Notes under the pieces: generated by a model
The model's database searches: none
What the model saw: only the letters and a program-made list of their open reading frames with translations
What the model was told of the DNA's origin: nothing
Made by a program: the position numbers and the translations under genes
From: Peronospora farinosa
Lineage: Eukaryota; Oomycota; Peronosporomycetes; Peronosporales; Peronosporaceae
Assembly (NCBI GenBank): GCA_947646735.1
Contig: CANTFK010000208.1
Location: 62,001 to 126,000, forward strand
DNA length: 64,000 bases
Direction: 5' to 3'
In this document: positions 9,184 through 19,599 of the stretch, piece after piece
Layout: each line of letters begins with the position of its first letter
Position numbering within the stretch: position 1 is the first letter of the stretch

Positions 9184-10982
9184 AGCCTAGTCCTTCACTC
9201 CGTGCACCATTGCAGCCTCTACCTGTTCCGGCAGAGTGCTGGGAGTCCGTATCAATGGACTTCGTCTTTGGGTTTCCCAAAGACGCTCACGGGAATAATG
9301 GTATTCTCGTGTTTGTAGACAGATTCAGCAAGATGGTACATCTTGTTGCTGTACCTGAGTCGATCACAGCAGAGGGCTGTGCTCGAGTGTTTATCGATAC
9401 AATCTTTCGATTGCACGGTTTACCCCGTGAACTTGTGTCCGATAGGGACCCCCGGTTCACGGCTGAGTTTTGGCGTTCCGTGTTCCAAACACTTGGAACA
9501 CGGCTCACAATGTCTACTTCTGACCATCCAGAAACCGATGGTCAGACTGAACGCGCCAATCGCGTCCTCGAAGAGATTCTTCGAGGGTACGTCCACTCGT
9601 TTACGAGTTGGAGTGAGTTCTTGTCGATGGTCGAATTCGCCATCAACAACTCCGTGCATGCGTCTACGACGCATACACCGTTCCACGTGAATGGCCTTCG
9701 CCATCCACGTGTCCCCACCTTAGTAGTAGGTGACTCTAATTCAAGGGGGGGAGGAACTCGCTCGAGCGAGAACCAATCTGGCTCTTGCTCATCACGCGAC
9801 GACGTTATGGTCGACGCGAAAGTAACCGAAGTCGTACCATTCGACTTCGGTGAAGAGGAAGAAAGTAAGAGCGATGACGCTCTTACTGACAACGATGCTG
9901 AAGATATCAGCATCGTTCGAGGTATCACAAGTGAGAACAGTAATGTTCTCACTGAATTAGTAACCGATATCTCTGCAGTGCATTCACAATGCACTGCAGC
10001 CAAAAGCAACGAGTCAGCTGAGGATTTCCTGCTGACTCGTGAAGCGGTAGTCCGTTTCGTGCAAGATTCCATCGCGGAAGCGGTGGATAAGCAAAAACGA
10101 AACGCAGACAATAATGGAAGGGCAAATGCTCAGACATTTATTGAAGGTGATTTAGTTTTACTGTCAACAGTAAACCTACCTAAACATGTAGTGACTAACG
10201 TGGGCAGCAATAAATTGTTGCCCAAGTACATCGGCCCGTTTCGTGTATTGCGCCGCCTAGGCAACGCATACACGATCGAGTTGCCACGCAGGATGCGTAC
10301 GCATCCTACGTTTTACGTGGGACGTCTTCGTCCGTACGTTCAGTACGCGGCTTCTTCGAACGACGAAGATAGCCATTACTCTCAAGAATCCCCTTCAGAT
10401 TCTTGTTGTCACGAACCAGATTCGATACCTGGTCGTGTAGAGATGAGATCGTCCCATGATATTGGACGATCTCCTGACGAGCTGTCGCCAGCTCGTTACT
10501 CAGAGAATGAAGTCGCCGCTCATTCTCCAATAGTGCGACAGCATTGTTCGCCCGAGACCTCTCATGGTCAAACCCAAGCTGTCGCACAATGTCCTCTAAG
10601 CGGCGACGCTTATCCCGTTCGTGATCAACATCACAACGGAGCTCACGAGTTACACGGGCAAACCCGTCTAACTCAGCAGCCAAGTCGGATGAAAGAATCG
10701 GACAGGGTTTTCCCTCCACCACCGCATCCGCTGGTGGACTCCCATGGTGGGAAGCGCTTCCTCGTGGAACGCTTACTAAAGCACCGCGAGGTGAAGGGAC
10801 GTCGGACGAGTTATCTCGTCCGGTGGCGTGGCTATTCGCCTTCGGGGGATAGCTGGGAACCTCGGGCCCAACTGATAGCCGACGTTCCCGGCCTTGTCGA
10901 ACAGTACGACAAGGGGCACCCGATGGTGAAGGACCATCGGAAAACGAGCGCCCAGCGCGTTCGTAAAGGGATTGCAAAGTAG
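9120..10982 (+). CDS. Gypsy A Pol, integrase and chromodomain (after frameshift)
   Basis: Continuation of pol: zinc-finger cysteines CEVCQQ (about 9165), integrase core acidic residues in SMDFVFGFP (about 9258), [12 protein letters not shown] (about 9439) and DGQTERANR (about 9539), an acidic linker, and a C-terminal chromodomain (YLVRWRGYSPSGDSWEP, about 10812-10862). The chromodomain is expected to bind modified histones and steer integration. Translation from the upstream frame is broken, so this copy probably cannot make integrase. The last 680 bp overlap an antisense frame. Confidence 0.88.
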   Translation, partial: WPRQYKFVRKYVRACEVCQQVKPSPSLRAPLQPLPVPAECWESVSMDFVFGFPKDAHGNNGILVFVDRFSKMVHLVAVPESITAEGCARVFIDTIFRLHGLPRELVSDRDPRFTAEFWRSVFQTLGTRLTMSTSDHPETDGQTERANRVLEEILRGYVHSFTSWSEFLSMVEFAINNSVHASTTHTPFHVNGLRHPRVPTLVVGDSNSRGGGTRSSENQSGSCSSRDDVMVDAKVTEVVPFDFGEEEESKSDDALTDNDAEDISIVRGITSENSNVLTELVTDISAVHSQCTAAKSNESAEDFLLTREAVVRFVQDSIAEAVDKQKRNADNNGRANAQTFIEGDLVLLSTVNLPKHVVTNVGSNKLLPKYIGPFRVLRRLGNAYTIELPRRMRTHPTFYVGRLRPYVQYAASSNDEDSHYSQESPSDSCCHEPDSIPGRVEMRSSHDIGRSPDELSPARYSENEVAAHSPIVRQHCSPETSHGQTQAVAQCPLSGDAYPVRDQHHNGAHELHGQTRLTQQPSRMKESDRVFPPPPHPLVDSHGGKRFLVERLLKHREVKGRRTSYLVRWRGYSPSGDSWEPRAQLIADVPGLVEQYDKGHPMVKDHRKTSAQRVRKGIAK

Positions 10983-12072
10983 CAATCCCTTCACGCATCT
11001 CAGAAGAGATGCGAGCCCTCCACCAGGGCTCAGTAAGGAGGTACGCCTCCTTAGGCGCTCTTGATGAGGTGCTCAGGCACCCCGGGCATGGGTCGCCCCA
11101 AGAGAGGCATAACAGGCCTGCCTCTCTAGATAACCGGTGCAAACGATAGCATGCACCGGATGTACTTCGTTTCTCAAACTTCTTGCGGCTAGCATAAAGT
11201 CTTTGAAACCAACCCTCTTTCCCAACGTTTAAAACGTTGGCGATAAACGCGTTCCAAGATTGGAGGAACGCGTCGGCCTCACGCTTCTTGTGTGGGCCAT
11301 ACCATCGATGTTCAAGGAACACATCGATGTAATAATCGTTCTCAGTGCGAAAGTTCTTCGCACTGGCGTCAAGGCCATGAAGCTTTGACGCATCAAACAA
11401 CCGTATGGGGAACCGTTCGTTGGTCTTTCCAGACCAACGATCAAGCAGATGCTTAGGTAGCATCCATGGCTTGCGATCAGGAGCAAGACGCAATACGTTG
11501 CGGTCTAAAGCCTCCTGCGTGGTGTCAACAGAAGTACCGACACCACGAGCATTAGTGTCAACAGAAGTACCGACACTACGAGCATTGATGTCAGTAGAAG
11601 CACTGACATCACCCTTACGGTACCCACCCGAGTCACTATCCTTCGACTCGTTTGGCGAGTCGTCTGATTCATCAGACTACCCGAACATTTCACGGTACAT
11701 TGATTCACTCAATGTACCACGATCCCTCTTCGTAGCATTAGACGACGGGGTATCACCCCGGGGAGAGCCCGGGAGTGGAATAGGTGACTTTGAGCCGGAT
11801 GCGTGATCCGACTCACCAGAGTAGTCGACGACTAACTCTGGGTCAACATCTTCACGTGGCGAAGCGCTACGTGAACCTGCAACAGGCGTTGCAGGCTGAT
11901 GATGACTTCCAGCAGACACATTAGTGTCTGCTGGCTGAGGCTGTGAAGCCTCAGTAGCGGCTGCACACAGGCGTGCAGCCGAGCTCTTGGCTGCCTTAGC
12001 AGCGACGCGCATTGACTTTGTCATAGCGTAATTGTTGAATGAAAGAAAATTCAACAAGTTCTCCTTTCCCAT
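10306..12072 (-). CDS. Gypsy A antisense ORF (one in-frame UAG)
   Basis: Minus-strand frame from the ATG at 12072, just inside the 3' LTR, to a stop at 10306. It is open except for one UAG at 11677-11679, about 589 codons in all. Some 1.1 kb of it (10983-12072) has no sense gene. Visible parts: Ala/Ser-rich N-terminus, a VDYSGE segment, a threefold repeat of about 33 bp (about 11520-11620), a Trp- and Lys-rich region, a Cys-Pro-x-Cys motif (DPCPGC), and a C-terminal coiled coil rich in Leu, Glu and Arg. Frames of the same layout occur in E, and degraded in D and F. Function unknown. Confidence 0.6.
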
Positions 12073-12099
12073 CGTCACTAAACAGTCACTAATGTGACT

Positions 12100-12122
12100 G
12101 TTGGTTGAGGGGGGGGGGGTGA
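12100..12122 (+). other. Gypsy A polypurine tract
   Basis: A purine run with about ten G directly before the 3' LTR, the expected plus-strand primer site. Confidence 0.75.
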
Positions 12123-12581
12123 TGTAACGGGGTGAGCTCGTTACATAATATTGACACTTATATGAAGTGTCAATAAAATATTATTATAACTAATAATATT
12201 TTGACAATATTACCTTTTCTTATAATATTGTTCCTAGATCTCCTTGAAGTTGGAGATGCCCTCTTATTGGTTGATATGGGCCATCATATCAACCAACGCG
12301 CTGACCAATGACCGATGGACGCGCGCAATGAGTGGAGGGCAAGTTGTCGACATACATAGTTGTAGTTTAATATAGTTAACATAGGTTATAACAGATTAGT
12401 TTATTAAGATAGTTAACTATATTAAATACAGTTTTCTTTTCCTCTACTTCTAAGCGTTTGTTTAGAAGTAAAGCTTCCTCTGCCTCTTGTGTAAGAGAGG
12501 TAATTGAGGCACCTGCTTTCACTGTAATCAGTGAAAGTAGGCTATACTGTAATCAGTATAGTCGGAGGGTGCCCCGTTACA
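12123..12581 (+). repeat. Gypsy A 3' LTR
   Basis: 459 bp, TG...CA, pairs with 4448-4908; four differences by eye. Followed by the CGCAA target duplication (12582-12586). Confidence 0.95.
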
Positions 12582-12750
12582 CGCAATGAATGGGGGTCAT
12601 AAAGGCAACATACATATTTGTAGTTTAATATGGTTAAAGTAAGGTTATATAAGATCAGTTTTGTAAGATACTTATACTATATTTAAACAGTTCTCATATA
12701 TCGCTACAACTAAGCGTTTGTGTCGTTGTTTAGCTTTCTCTGTATCTTTG

Positions 12751-13338
12751 TGTAGACGGGCACTTCTACGAAGTTGCCTCGTACTACGAGCACACACCTT
12801 ATGCACACGGTTAGACCGTCTTACCTTCGCGTGCGAGGGTGGTTATGCGGTTGGTCGACTGCTTAAGCAGTCTACCACCAGTTGCCTCTTGCTTAAGCGA
12901 GAGTGCAACGAACTTCTCAACACGAAAGCACCGACGTCACGCAGAAGCTTTTCAACTTCTCGTGCGTGGTGCTTCGGTGTTTAAGCAAATTCAAGACTGA
13001 GCTATATTGAATGAATTGTAATTAAATATCAACTTAACTACTGATTGGCTATATATGTATATAGATCGGATACGCGACTCTTTAGAAGCGTATCCTGTCG
13101 CATGATCTTAAATCTAGATTTAAGATCGCAACTGACGTCCTTCTGAGACGTCGTGATGCCTAGCTTCAACTAGCGCCATCCCTTCTCATGTGAATCCATA
13201 AATGGATATCACATTCACGAGGGTGGATCACATTTGTGTATCGCACCAAGTGACAGGTCAAAAGTAATCATGGATACTTTTAGACCAAACATTAAGTATA
13301 TTACTTAATGTTTACGTGTAACTAGTTGCCCTGTTACA
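12751..13338 (-). repeat. Solo LTR, family B
   Basis: 588 bp, complementary to the LTRs at 23493-24093 and 49200-49815. In sense it begins TGTAACAGGG and ends GTGCCCGTCTACA. It is flanked by the 5-bp target duplication CTTTG (12746-12750 and 13339-13343) and sits inside LTR C. No internal region is present, so it is a recombination product. Confidence 0.93.
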
Positions 13339-13483
13339 CTTTGTGTAAGAGATATCGAAGAAACTGCTTACACTGTCATCAGTGTAGGTAGACTATACTG
13401 TTTTTAGTATAGTCGGAGATGGCCCGTCACAACGCGCCTAATCACACTGCTGCACTAATGGCTGCACCTGACCGTGCTGCAGC

Positions 13484-14059
13484 TGTAACGAGATAAAATG
13501 TGGCCATAGCTTTCACTTAAACGTTAAATATTGCATACAAAGTACGTCATTACTTGAGGCCCAAGGCACACCAATATGGCCCGTATGTGAATCCATCAAA
13601 GTTAATTTCATAAAAAGGGTCGACGCCCAGCTAAAACTAGGCGTCATCATGACGCCACAGACGGACGTCAACAGCAAGCTTAATTTTTTCAAGCTCGTCA
13701 CGTAGGGATGCGCATCTCCCCAGACGCGCATCCAATTAATGCATATATTGACGAATCAAAAATTAGAATATATAGATCTATTTCTATCAAATATAATCAA
13801 TCTTTCATTACCAACAATTACGCTCCAGAAGTGTGAAGAAGTAGATTAGACTGTTTACAGCTTCCGTGACGTAGTAAGTGTTTGTTTCTACATTCGTTGT
13901 TCGAATTGCATCGGCGACCGACAACTGTTGCACGAGCCCTCGCGGCAAACGGCAACTTCTACCACATCACGCAAGGTACGATGTTTTAACTGCTTCCTCG
14001 CATGAGCAGAAGGTGTGTGCCAGTAGTAAGTGGTAGCTTCCTAGAAGTGCACGTCTACA
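13484..14059 (+). repeat. Gypsy F 5' LTR
   Basis: 576 bp from TGTAACGAGATAAAA to GAAGTGCACGTCTACA. Related to family B and to the F 3' LTR: it shares the GACGCCCAG and CAGACGGACGTCA segments and the 3' terminus, but is strongly diverged from both. Confidence 0.75.
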
Positions 14060-14061
14060 AT

Positions 14062-14079
14062 TGGCAGCACTAGAAGTAC
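14062..14079 (+). promoter_or_regulatory. Gypsy F primer-binding site
   Basis: TGGCAGCACTAGAAGTACC starting 2 nt after the LTR; same spacing as in A and E but a related, not identical, sequence. Confidence 0.6.
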
Positions 14080-14109
14080 CCGTCTATCTGAGCGTGCGAG
14101 TGAGTGATA

Positions 14110-15192
14110 ATGAGCCTCAATATTGATTGGGCTCAATTTCCTCACCTCTCCTAACATCATAGGGAGGTGGAGTAGTATTTGGCACAGGGACTTGGTAAAC
14201 AAGCCCTGGAAAATCTCTTAAGTAGTCCTCCTGAGCAACAGGCTGCTCAGTTGGAGCAATTTGAGGCGTTTGTGCTCGGACAGCGTAGAAACGCGTCCGA
14301 GGTAAACAGCCAAGCCACCGCTGAGTCCATCAATAAGACTCAGGATGAGCTTAGGCTTGAGCAAGCACGTAATGAGGCGCTCAACAGAACTGTTGAGACG
14401 CTCTCTGCCCGGCCTGCTCAGCCGAGGCCCATTCGGATGGACCCTCCGAAGTTCGATGGAACTAGCCCTCACACGATTGTTCACTGACTATTAGCGGTGG
14501 AGCAATGTGGAGTGGCGCAGCTCATCGAAGACGACACCAGAATGGTGTCGTATGCCATGTCCAACTTGCGTGGCAAAGCGTCAGAGTGGGCATACTCTGC
14601 GCTGATGGCTAATGCTGATGCATTTCCATCATGGGCGATCTTTAAGTCAAAGATTCGCGCCATGTATCAGCCGCCTAACAACGAAGTGTTGCTTATGGCG
14701 CGCTTCTTTGGAGCACGACAGGTGAAACGCTCTCTGCAAGAGTTTGTGCAGGAGATGCGTTCGCTGCCGGCGTCCATCAATGGGGAACCGATACCGGAAC
14801 GTATCAAGGTGGCCACGTTCATGAATGGACTACGGCACGGCCCATCGCGTCAGGCCCTTTTCAGAAAGGTGCCAGCGACGATGGAAGAGGCAATTGACAT
14901 TGCCTTAGTTGAGGAGCAATCCTACAACAGCGCCTCGGCGACAGCCTATTACAGGCCGTCGCCCGAGAAGTCTGATGCCACTCCTATGGAGTTAGGCAAT
15001 GCAGATGTGATCTGCTACAAGTGCGGCAAGCGAGGCCATATGATGGCTCTCTGCTACGCCAAGGTAGCTGCTGGTGCTAAGGCAGCCAGCAAAAGGTCTC
15101 CCAACCCGAAGGGAGGTGCGAAAAGCCAGCGTGCACGACGCACGGGTTCAGCACCTGCCCAAGATGGGTCGGGAAATGCGGGAGCGCAGTAG
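14110..15192 (+). pseudogene. Gypsy F gag, broken
   Basis: An in-frame ATG at 14110 starts a protein whose N-terminus (FPHLS) matches E Gag, but stops follow at 14152 and about 14173, and a UGA at 14485-14487 stands where a Trp is expected. The rest is open: capsid domain (about 14500-14920) and zinc knuckle CYKCGKRGHMMALC (about 15016-15057). It ends at UAG 15190-15192 in the conserved hairpin. Pol follows in the -1 frame. Confidence 0.8.
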
Positions 15193-15210
15193 GGGCGGGA
15201 TGCCCTACTG
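15171..15210 (+). promoter_or_regulatory. Putative -1 frameshift signal, Gypsy F gag/pol
   Basis: Heptamer G GGA AAT (15171-15177) in the gag frame, a 9-nt spacer, and inverted repeat CAGTAGGG (15187-15194) / CCCTACTG (15203-15210) with an 8-nt loop; the gag UAG is in the 5' arm. Stem sequence and spacing equal those of A although the heptamer differs. Confidence 0.7.
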
Positions 15211-17246
15211 TCGCGGACTCTGAAGCTACCCCTAAGTTCAGAGTGATCGAACAAATGGGTAGCATAGTCCCTGAGGTTCCGAAAGGTCGGACCTCAACCC
15301 TTTTGGTCTATAGCGCTCGAGTACGAGGCTATGACCAAGTGATGACCCTTCTCGTGGATTCGGGTGCATCACAAAACTTTGTGAAACTCGCGGCTCTGAA
15401 AAAGAGACCGGCGAGTTATGAGTCGCTTTGCCAGGATGGCAAGCGAGAAGAGGCGATCGTTCGTTTAGCGAACGACGCGCTCGTTAAATCAGAGGGAGTT
15501 CAAGTTGAACTCGCCTTCAGTTTCAGTGACTTCTCTTGTAAAGAGAAGTTCACAGTGCTAGGTATGGAGAGTCCGTACGACCTCATCCTAGGCATGCCTT
15601 AGTTGGCTAAACACCAACCATGGATAGACTGGCGTACACGCAAAGTCGCTAGCTCTACGCAAGACACCGGAAAGGATGTGCTCTTGCGAGAGGCTTATGT
15701 GACTGATGCTGTGTCCAACACAGTCGAGGGTGCGATGACGGTATGTCAATCGACACCAGGAACTACCCAGCTCGAAAAGAGTGGTGTAGTTGGAAGTGCA
15801 CTGGCGGAAAGCCAGGTGACACATATTCCTACCCAGGTCGAAGAGACTGGTGTAGTGAATGGGGCGATGACAGGTAGTCATGCGTCCAATGGTCCTGCAC
15901 AGAGCCGAGAGCCTGTGGCAGTTGATGGTGGGCTGACAGGAAGTCAAGCGCCACAAGAACCGGCACAGAGCCAAGAGCCTGGTGCGGTTGGAAGGAGTGC
16001 GTTAGCTGAGATAGCAACTACACCTTCTTCCAGGTCAAAGGTCGTGGTGACTCGAACAACGAGCACTAGATGTATTAAGACGATCAATGGCACGCCGAAA
16101 CGAGTGACCCTTGGACCAGTCTCGGTCCAAGAGGACGGACCTACGAACGAGTTGTTCGAGGCCGTCGAAGGCAAAATGCCGGAGGCATCCTCAGTTGAGG
16201 TGCTCCAACTTGTTTTGACATCTGCCGAGGAGATAGTAAATCTCTCGGAGATGAAGTGGGATCTGTTCCTGTCCGAACTAAAAGAAGGAAAGATTCACGA
16301 GATAGTCGCACAAGTTCCAGAAGAGAACGTGGTGGACTGTTGCTCTTCATCCACAATGGATGAGAGCGTCTTGGAGACCAACAAAAAGAAACGGTTCGCT
16401 TCTCAAGGCTGGGATGCCTTGAAGGACAGCCCGTTCTATGATGTTCTGTGGAAACACCGTGATGTGTTTCCAGCAGAAGTGCCGAGCCGCCTACCGGCCG
16501 ATAGGGGCATCAGGCACGAAATTGACCTGGAGCCTGGCACCAAGTATTGTGTGACCATGCAGTGGCCATTGCCGAAGGAACAAGTCGATTATATTGATGA
16601 ATTTCTCGACAAGCGAGCCAAGGCGAGACATTTACGTGAGAACAAGTCGCCTCACTGCAGCCCGACCTTCTGTGTGCGTAAAGCCACGGGTGGATGGTGC
16701 GTGGTTCATTCTTATAAAAAGCTGAACACGGCCACCATTCCGGCTCAAATGCCGATCCCGCGGAAAGATGTTTTGTTGAATTCCATGGGAAAGTCAACTA
16801 TCTTTTCCGCGTTGGATCTGAAGGATGGCTACTATCAGGTTCTCATGAGAGATACCGATGTAGCCAAAACGGCAGTAAGCACCCCAAGCGGTATGCTGTG
16901 GGAGTGGCTTGTGATGCCACAAGGGTTGAAAAATGCTCCGGCAACATACAACCGAGTGGTGGCTCACGTGATGCGTCAGCACCGTGCCTACGCGCCCCAT
17001 TACTTTGACGATGTATTCGTGCATAGTAGGGCGAAGGACGGTCTGAGCGCAATAGAGTCGCACCAGCGTCATTTAGACGCTGTGTTGCAGACTCTGGGTG
17101 ATGCCCAATTATACGTGAACTTGCAAAAGTGCGTAATAGAGGTCCCCGAGATACCTGTGCACGGTTGCATCGCAGGTACACATGGTGTACAAGCAGACCC
17201 AGAAAAGGTAAAGGCTGTAAAGAATTGCCAGTCCCACGACACGTGA
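15189..17246 (+). pseudogene. Gypsy F pol, protease and RT
   Basis: The -1 frame after gag carries protease (LLVDSGASQNFV about 15352), a UAG at 15600-15602 where a Trp is expected, a linker with about four imperfect 26-residue repeats (about 15720-16000), and RT (KATGGWCVVHSYKKLN about 16680; HYFDDVFVHSR about 16998). The frame is lost near 17220 by an apparent one-base deletion and stops at 17246. Confidence 0.82.
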
Positions 17247-18037
17247 AGGATCTGCGCCAATTCCTTGGGCTCGCTAATTACTTGCATAAGTACAGCAAGA
17301 ATTATGCGGAGCAGACCAAGCCATTGTCTGACCTTTTAAACAAGGATACAGAATGGACTTGGTCAAAGGAACAAGAAGATGCGTTCACTTCAGTGAAGCA
17401 ATCTCTTGTGGAGGCACCGGTCTTGGCATTGCCAGACGCGGATAAGCCCTTTAGCGTCGTCTGCGATGCAAGCAATTTTGCAATCGGCAGCGCGCTCATG
17501 CAAAAGGATGACAACGGCGTTGACCGTGTCATTTTGTATCAGTCTCGGCTTTTAAAAGCTGCCGAGCTGAATTACACTGTGCATGACAAGGAGCTACTTT
17601 CAATTAAGTATGCCCTTGTGAAGTTTCGAGTGCACCTCTTGGGCACCGAACCTTTTGTGGCTTGTACGGATCACGCATCACTGCGGACCGCTATAAATTC
17701 ACCGCACCTCTCGCCGAGAATGGCGAGATGGCTAACATTCTTCTCTGAATTTAATTTCAAAGTTGAATATAAGCCGGGTAAGTCGAATGTCTTGGCTGAC
17801 GCGTTATCGCGCAGACCAGACTTCGAGGCAAGACACCAGGAATGTGTGTCTCGTGCTAAAGCACAAATTGAGTTGTTAACATTGGCAGCCATGAAGGCCT
17901 ACCATGTGACGAGCTCAATGGCCTCCGATAAAGGAATGCTACAGTCAGGAAGAACATTGTCGCCTGCTGTTGGATCATTTTGGTGGACGAAAGGTTATTC
18001 TTCCGTCGCACCTCAAAGCGAAGCTAAATCGCTTTAG
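17222..18037 (+). pseudogene. Gypsy F pol, RNase H
   Basis: RT thumb ([18 protein letters not shown] about 17250) and RNase H ([11 protein letters not shown] about 17457; [15 protein letters not shown] about 17668) in a shifted frame. A second frameshift near 17960 ends it. Confidence 0.8.
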
Positions 18038-18611
18038 TTACAGTGATGGCCTGTTATGGCATCAATTGTCACCCTGTGATCCCTTGAGAATCTATGTCCC
18101 TCATGACACAGATCTCAAGCTGATGATACTTCACGAGTGCCATGATGCGCCATCTAGTGGGCATCTGGGCCGTGAAAAGATATTCATACATGTGTCAGAG
18201 GAATTTTGGTGGCCCCACCTATATCGGTGGGTGGCCAACTATATTCGCTCTTGCGAAGAGTGTCAGCGCATAAAGCCTGCACCTTCGAACAGTGCGCCAC
18301 TGAAGCCACTGCCAATTCCAACGGATTGTTGGAAGTCGGTCAGTTTGGACTTCATGTTTGGCTTACCACCTGACCATAAAGGCAGGACGGGGCTCGTCGT
18401 CTTTGTAGACAGATTGAGCAAGATGGTGCATTTGGGACCATGTAGCACCAAGATCTCAGGAAAAGAGGCTGCCCTCTTGTTTAAGGATCACGTGTATCGA
18501 CTACACGGGATGCCCGAGTCCATAGTATTGGATCGGGATCCGCGTTTTACGTCGGGTTTCTGGCGACATGTGTTTGAGCTGCTGGGAAGCAAGCTCCACA
18601 TGTCAAGCTGA
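17970..18611 (+). pseudogene. Gypsy F pol, integrase N-terminal half
   Basis: Integrase HHCC region (HECHDAPSSGHLGREK about 18133; CEECQRIKP about 18256) and the first two catalytic acids (SLDFMFGLPP, LDRDPRF). An apparent two-base loss near 18607 puts a stop just before the third catalytic motif. Confidence 0.8.
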
Positions 18612-19461
18612 TCATCCCCAGACCGATGGCCAAACAGAACGAGCCAATCGAGTCGTGGCGGATGTGTTGCGTACAATAGCGACTCCTAAGGAATGGAGCA
18701 AGCAATTGTCCTTCGTAGAGCTCGCTATTAATAATAGTGTTCACGCCAGTACGGGTAGTACACCGTTTTATATTAACGTACTGCGCCATCCTCGGACGCC
18801 AACTTCGTTTGTGCGCAGCCCGAGTCTTAGTGTGGTAGGGCTCCTCACTTCGCTCGGTGCGAATGCCAGAGAGGGCCAAGGTTTCCCTAGTGACACTGCT
18901 AATTTAGCAGTGGTCACGTCACCTATAGGTGTCACAGAGGAGGCACGGAAGGAAATTCCAGTGCTCCTGGATGATGACACTATAGTGTTATCAACAGCGT
19001 CGACCCATGAACGACCTCTAGGAGGCGTCATCGGCGAGCTGGATTCTAAAAGCGTGAGCGAAGCTCAGCGCTTTGTGGATGAGAGATTAGACATCACACG
19101 TAAAGTCCGTGACGCGATGGCAAGCGCACAGGACAAGCAAAAACAATATGTAGACCAGCATGGTCGCAAAAACAATGAACACTTTAGTGTGGGGGACAAA
19201 GTGCTATTAAGTACTGCTACCCTACCTAAACATGCAATTTCTGTACAACCAGTTGGTGCTATAAAGCTATTGCCCCGGTTCATTGGGCCCTTTACAGTGG
19301 TTGAAGAAGTTGGAGACCTAAATTATAGGCTCACTCTTCCACCGTATATGAAGACGCACCCCGTATTTTACGTGGATCGTCTGAAACGATATGTTGATCC
19401 AGAAGAGATCACATATCCGCACCAGTCTAACGAGACCGATGGTTACTTCGACTGTGAATAA
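18612..19461 (+). pseudogene. Gypsy F pol, integrase C-terminal half
   Basis: Continues with HPQTDGQTERANR (third catalytic acid, about 18618) and the conserved C-terminal barrel (KLLPRFIGPF, about 19264). Stops at 19461, before the chromodomain. Confidence 0.8.
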
Positions 19462-19599
19462 ACCATCGCTGCCGATCAGGCGACGAGGAAGCCGATAGAC
19501 TTCCCGTGTACATGGGAGATGACAGAGGACTCGGCGATCGAGGAGGACTTTGCGTTTGACGCGGTACTCTCGTTACCAGTCGCTCGCGTACGTCCAAAC

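Larger units (their letters stand above)
4448..12581 (+). mobile_element. Complete Ty3/Gypsy chromodomain element A
   Basis: An 8.1-kb element with both LTRs, primer site, gag, pol, polypurine tract, and a 5-bp target duplication CGCAA at 4443-4447 and 12582-12586. It sits inside LTR C. By eye the two LTRs differ at four places (two single-base indels, two substitutions), so the insertion is recent. Pol order is protease, RT, RNase H, integrase, chromodomain, as in chromoviruses. The only sense-strand damage I see is one frameshift in the integrase at about 9111-9117. Confidence 0.95.
4007..13431 (+). repeat. LTR C copy 2, a solo LTR split by two later insertions
   Basis: The LTR C pieces are 4007-4447, 12587-12750 and 13344-13431. 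They join colinearly with copy 1 once Gypsy A (4448-12581) and LTR B (12751-13338) with their target duplications are removed. ACGCG at 4002-4006 recurs at 13432-13436, consistent with a 5-bp target duplication. The left end carries (ATAC)n interrupted by an (AC)n and C5 stretch at about 4036-4059. Confidence 0.65.
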
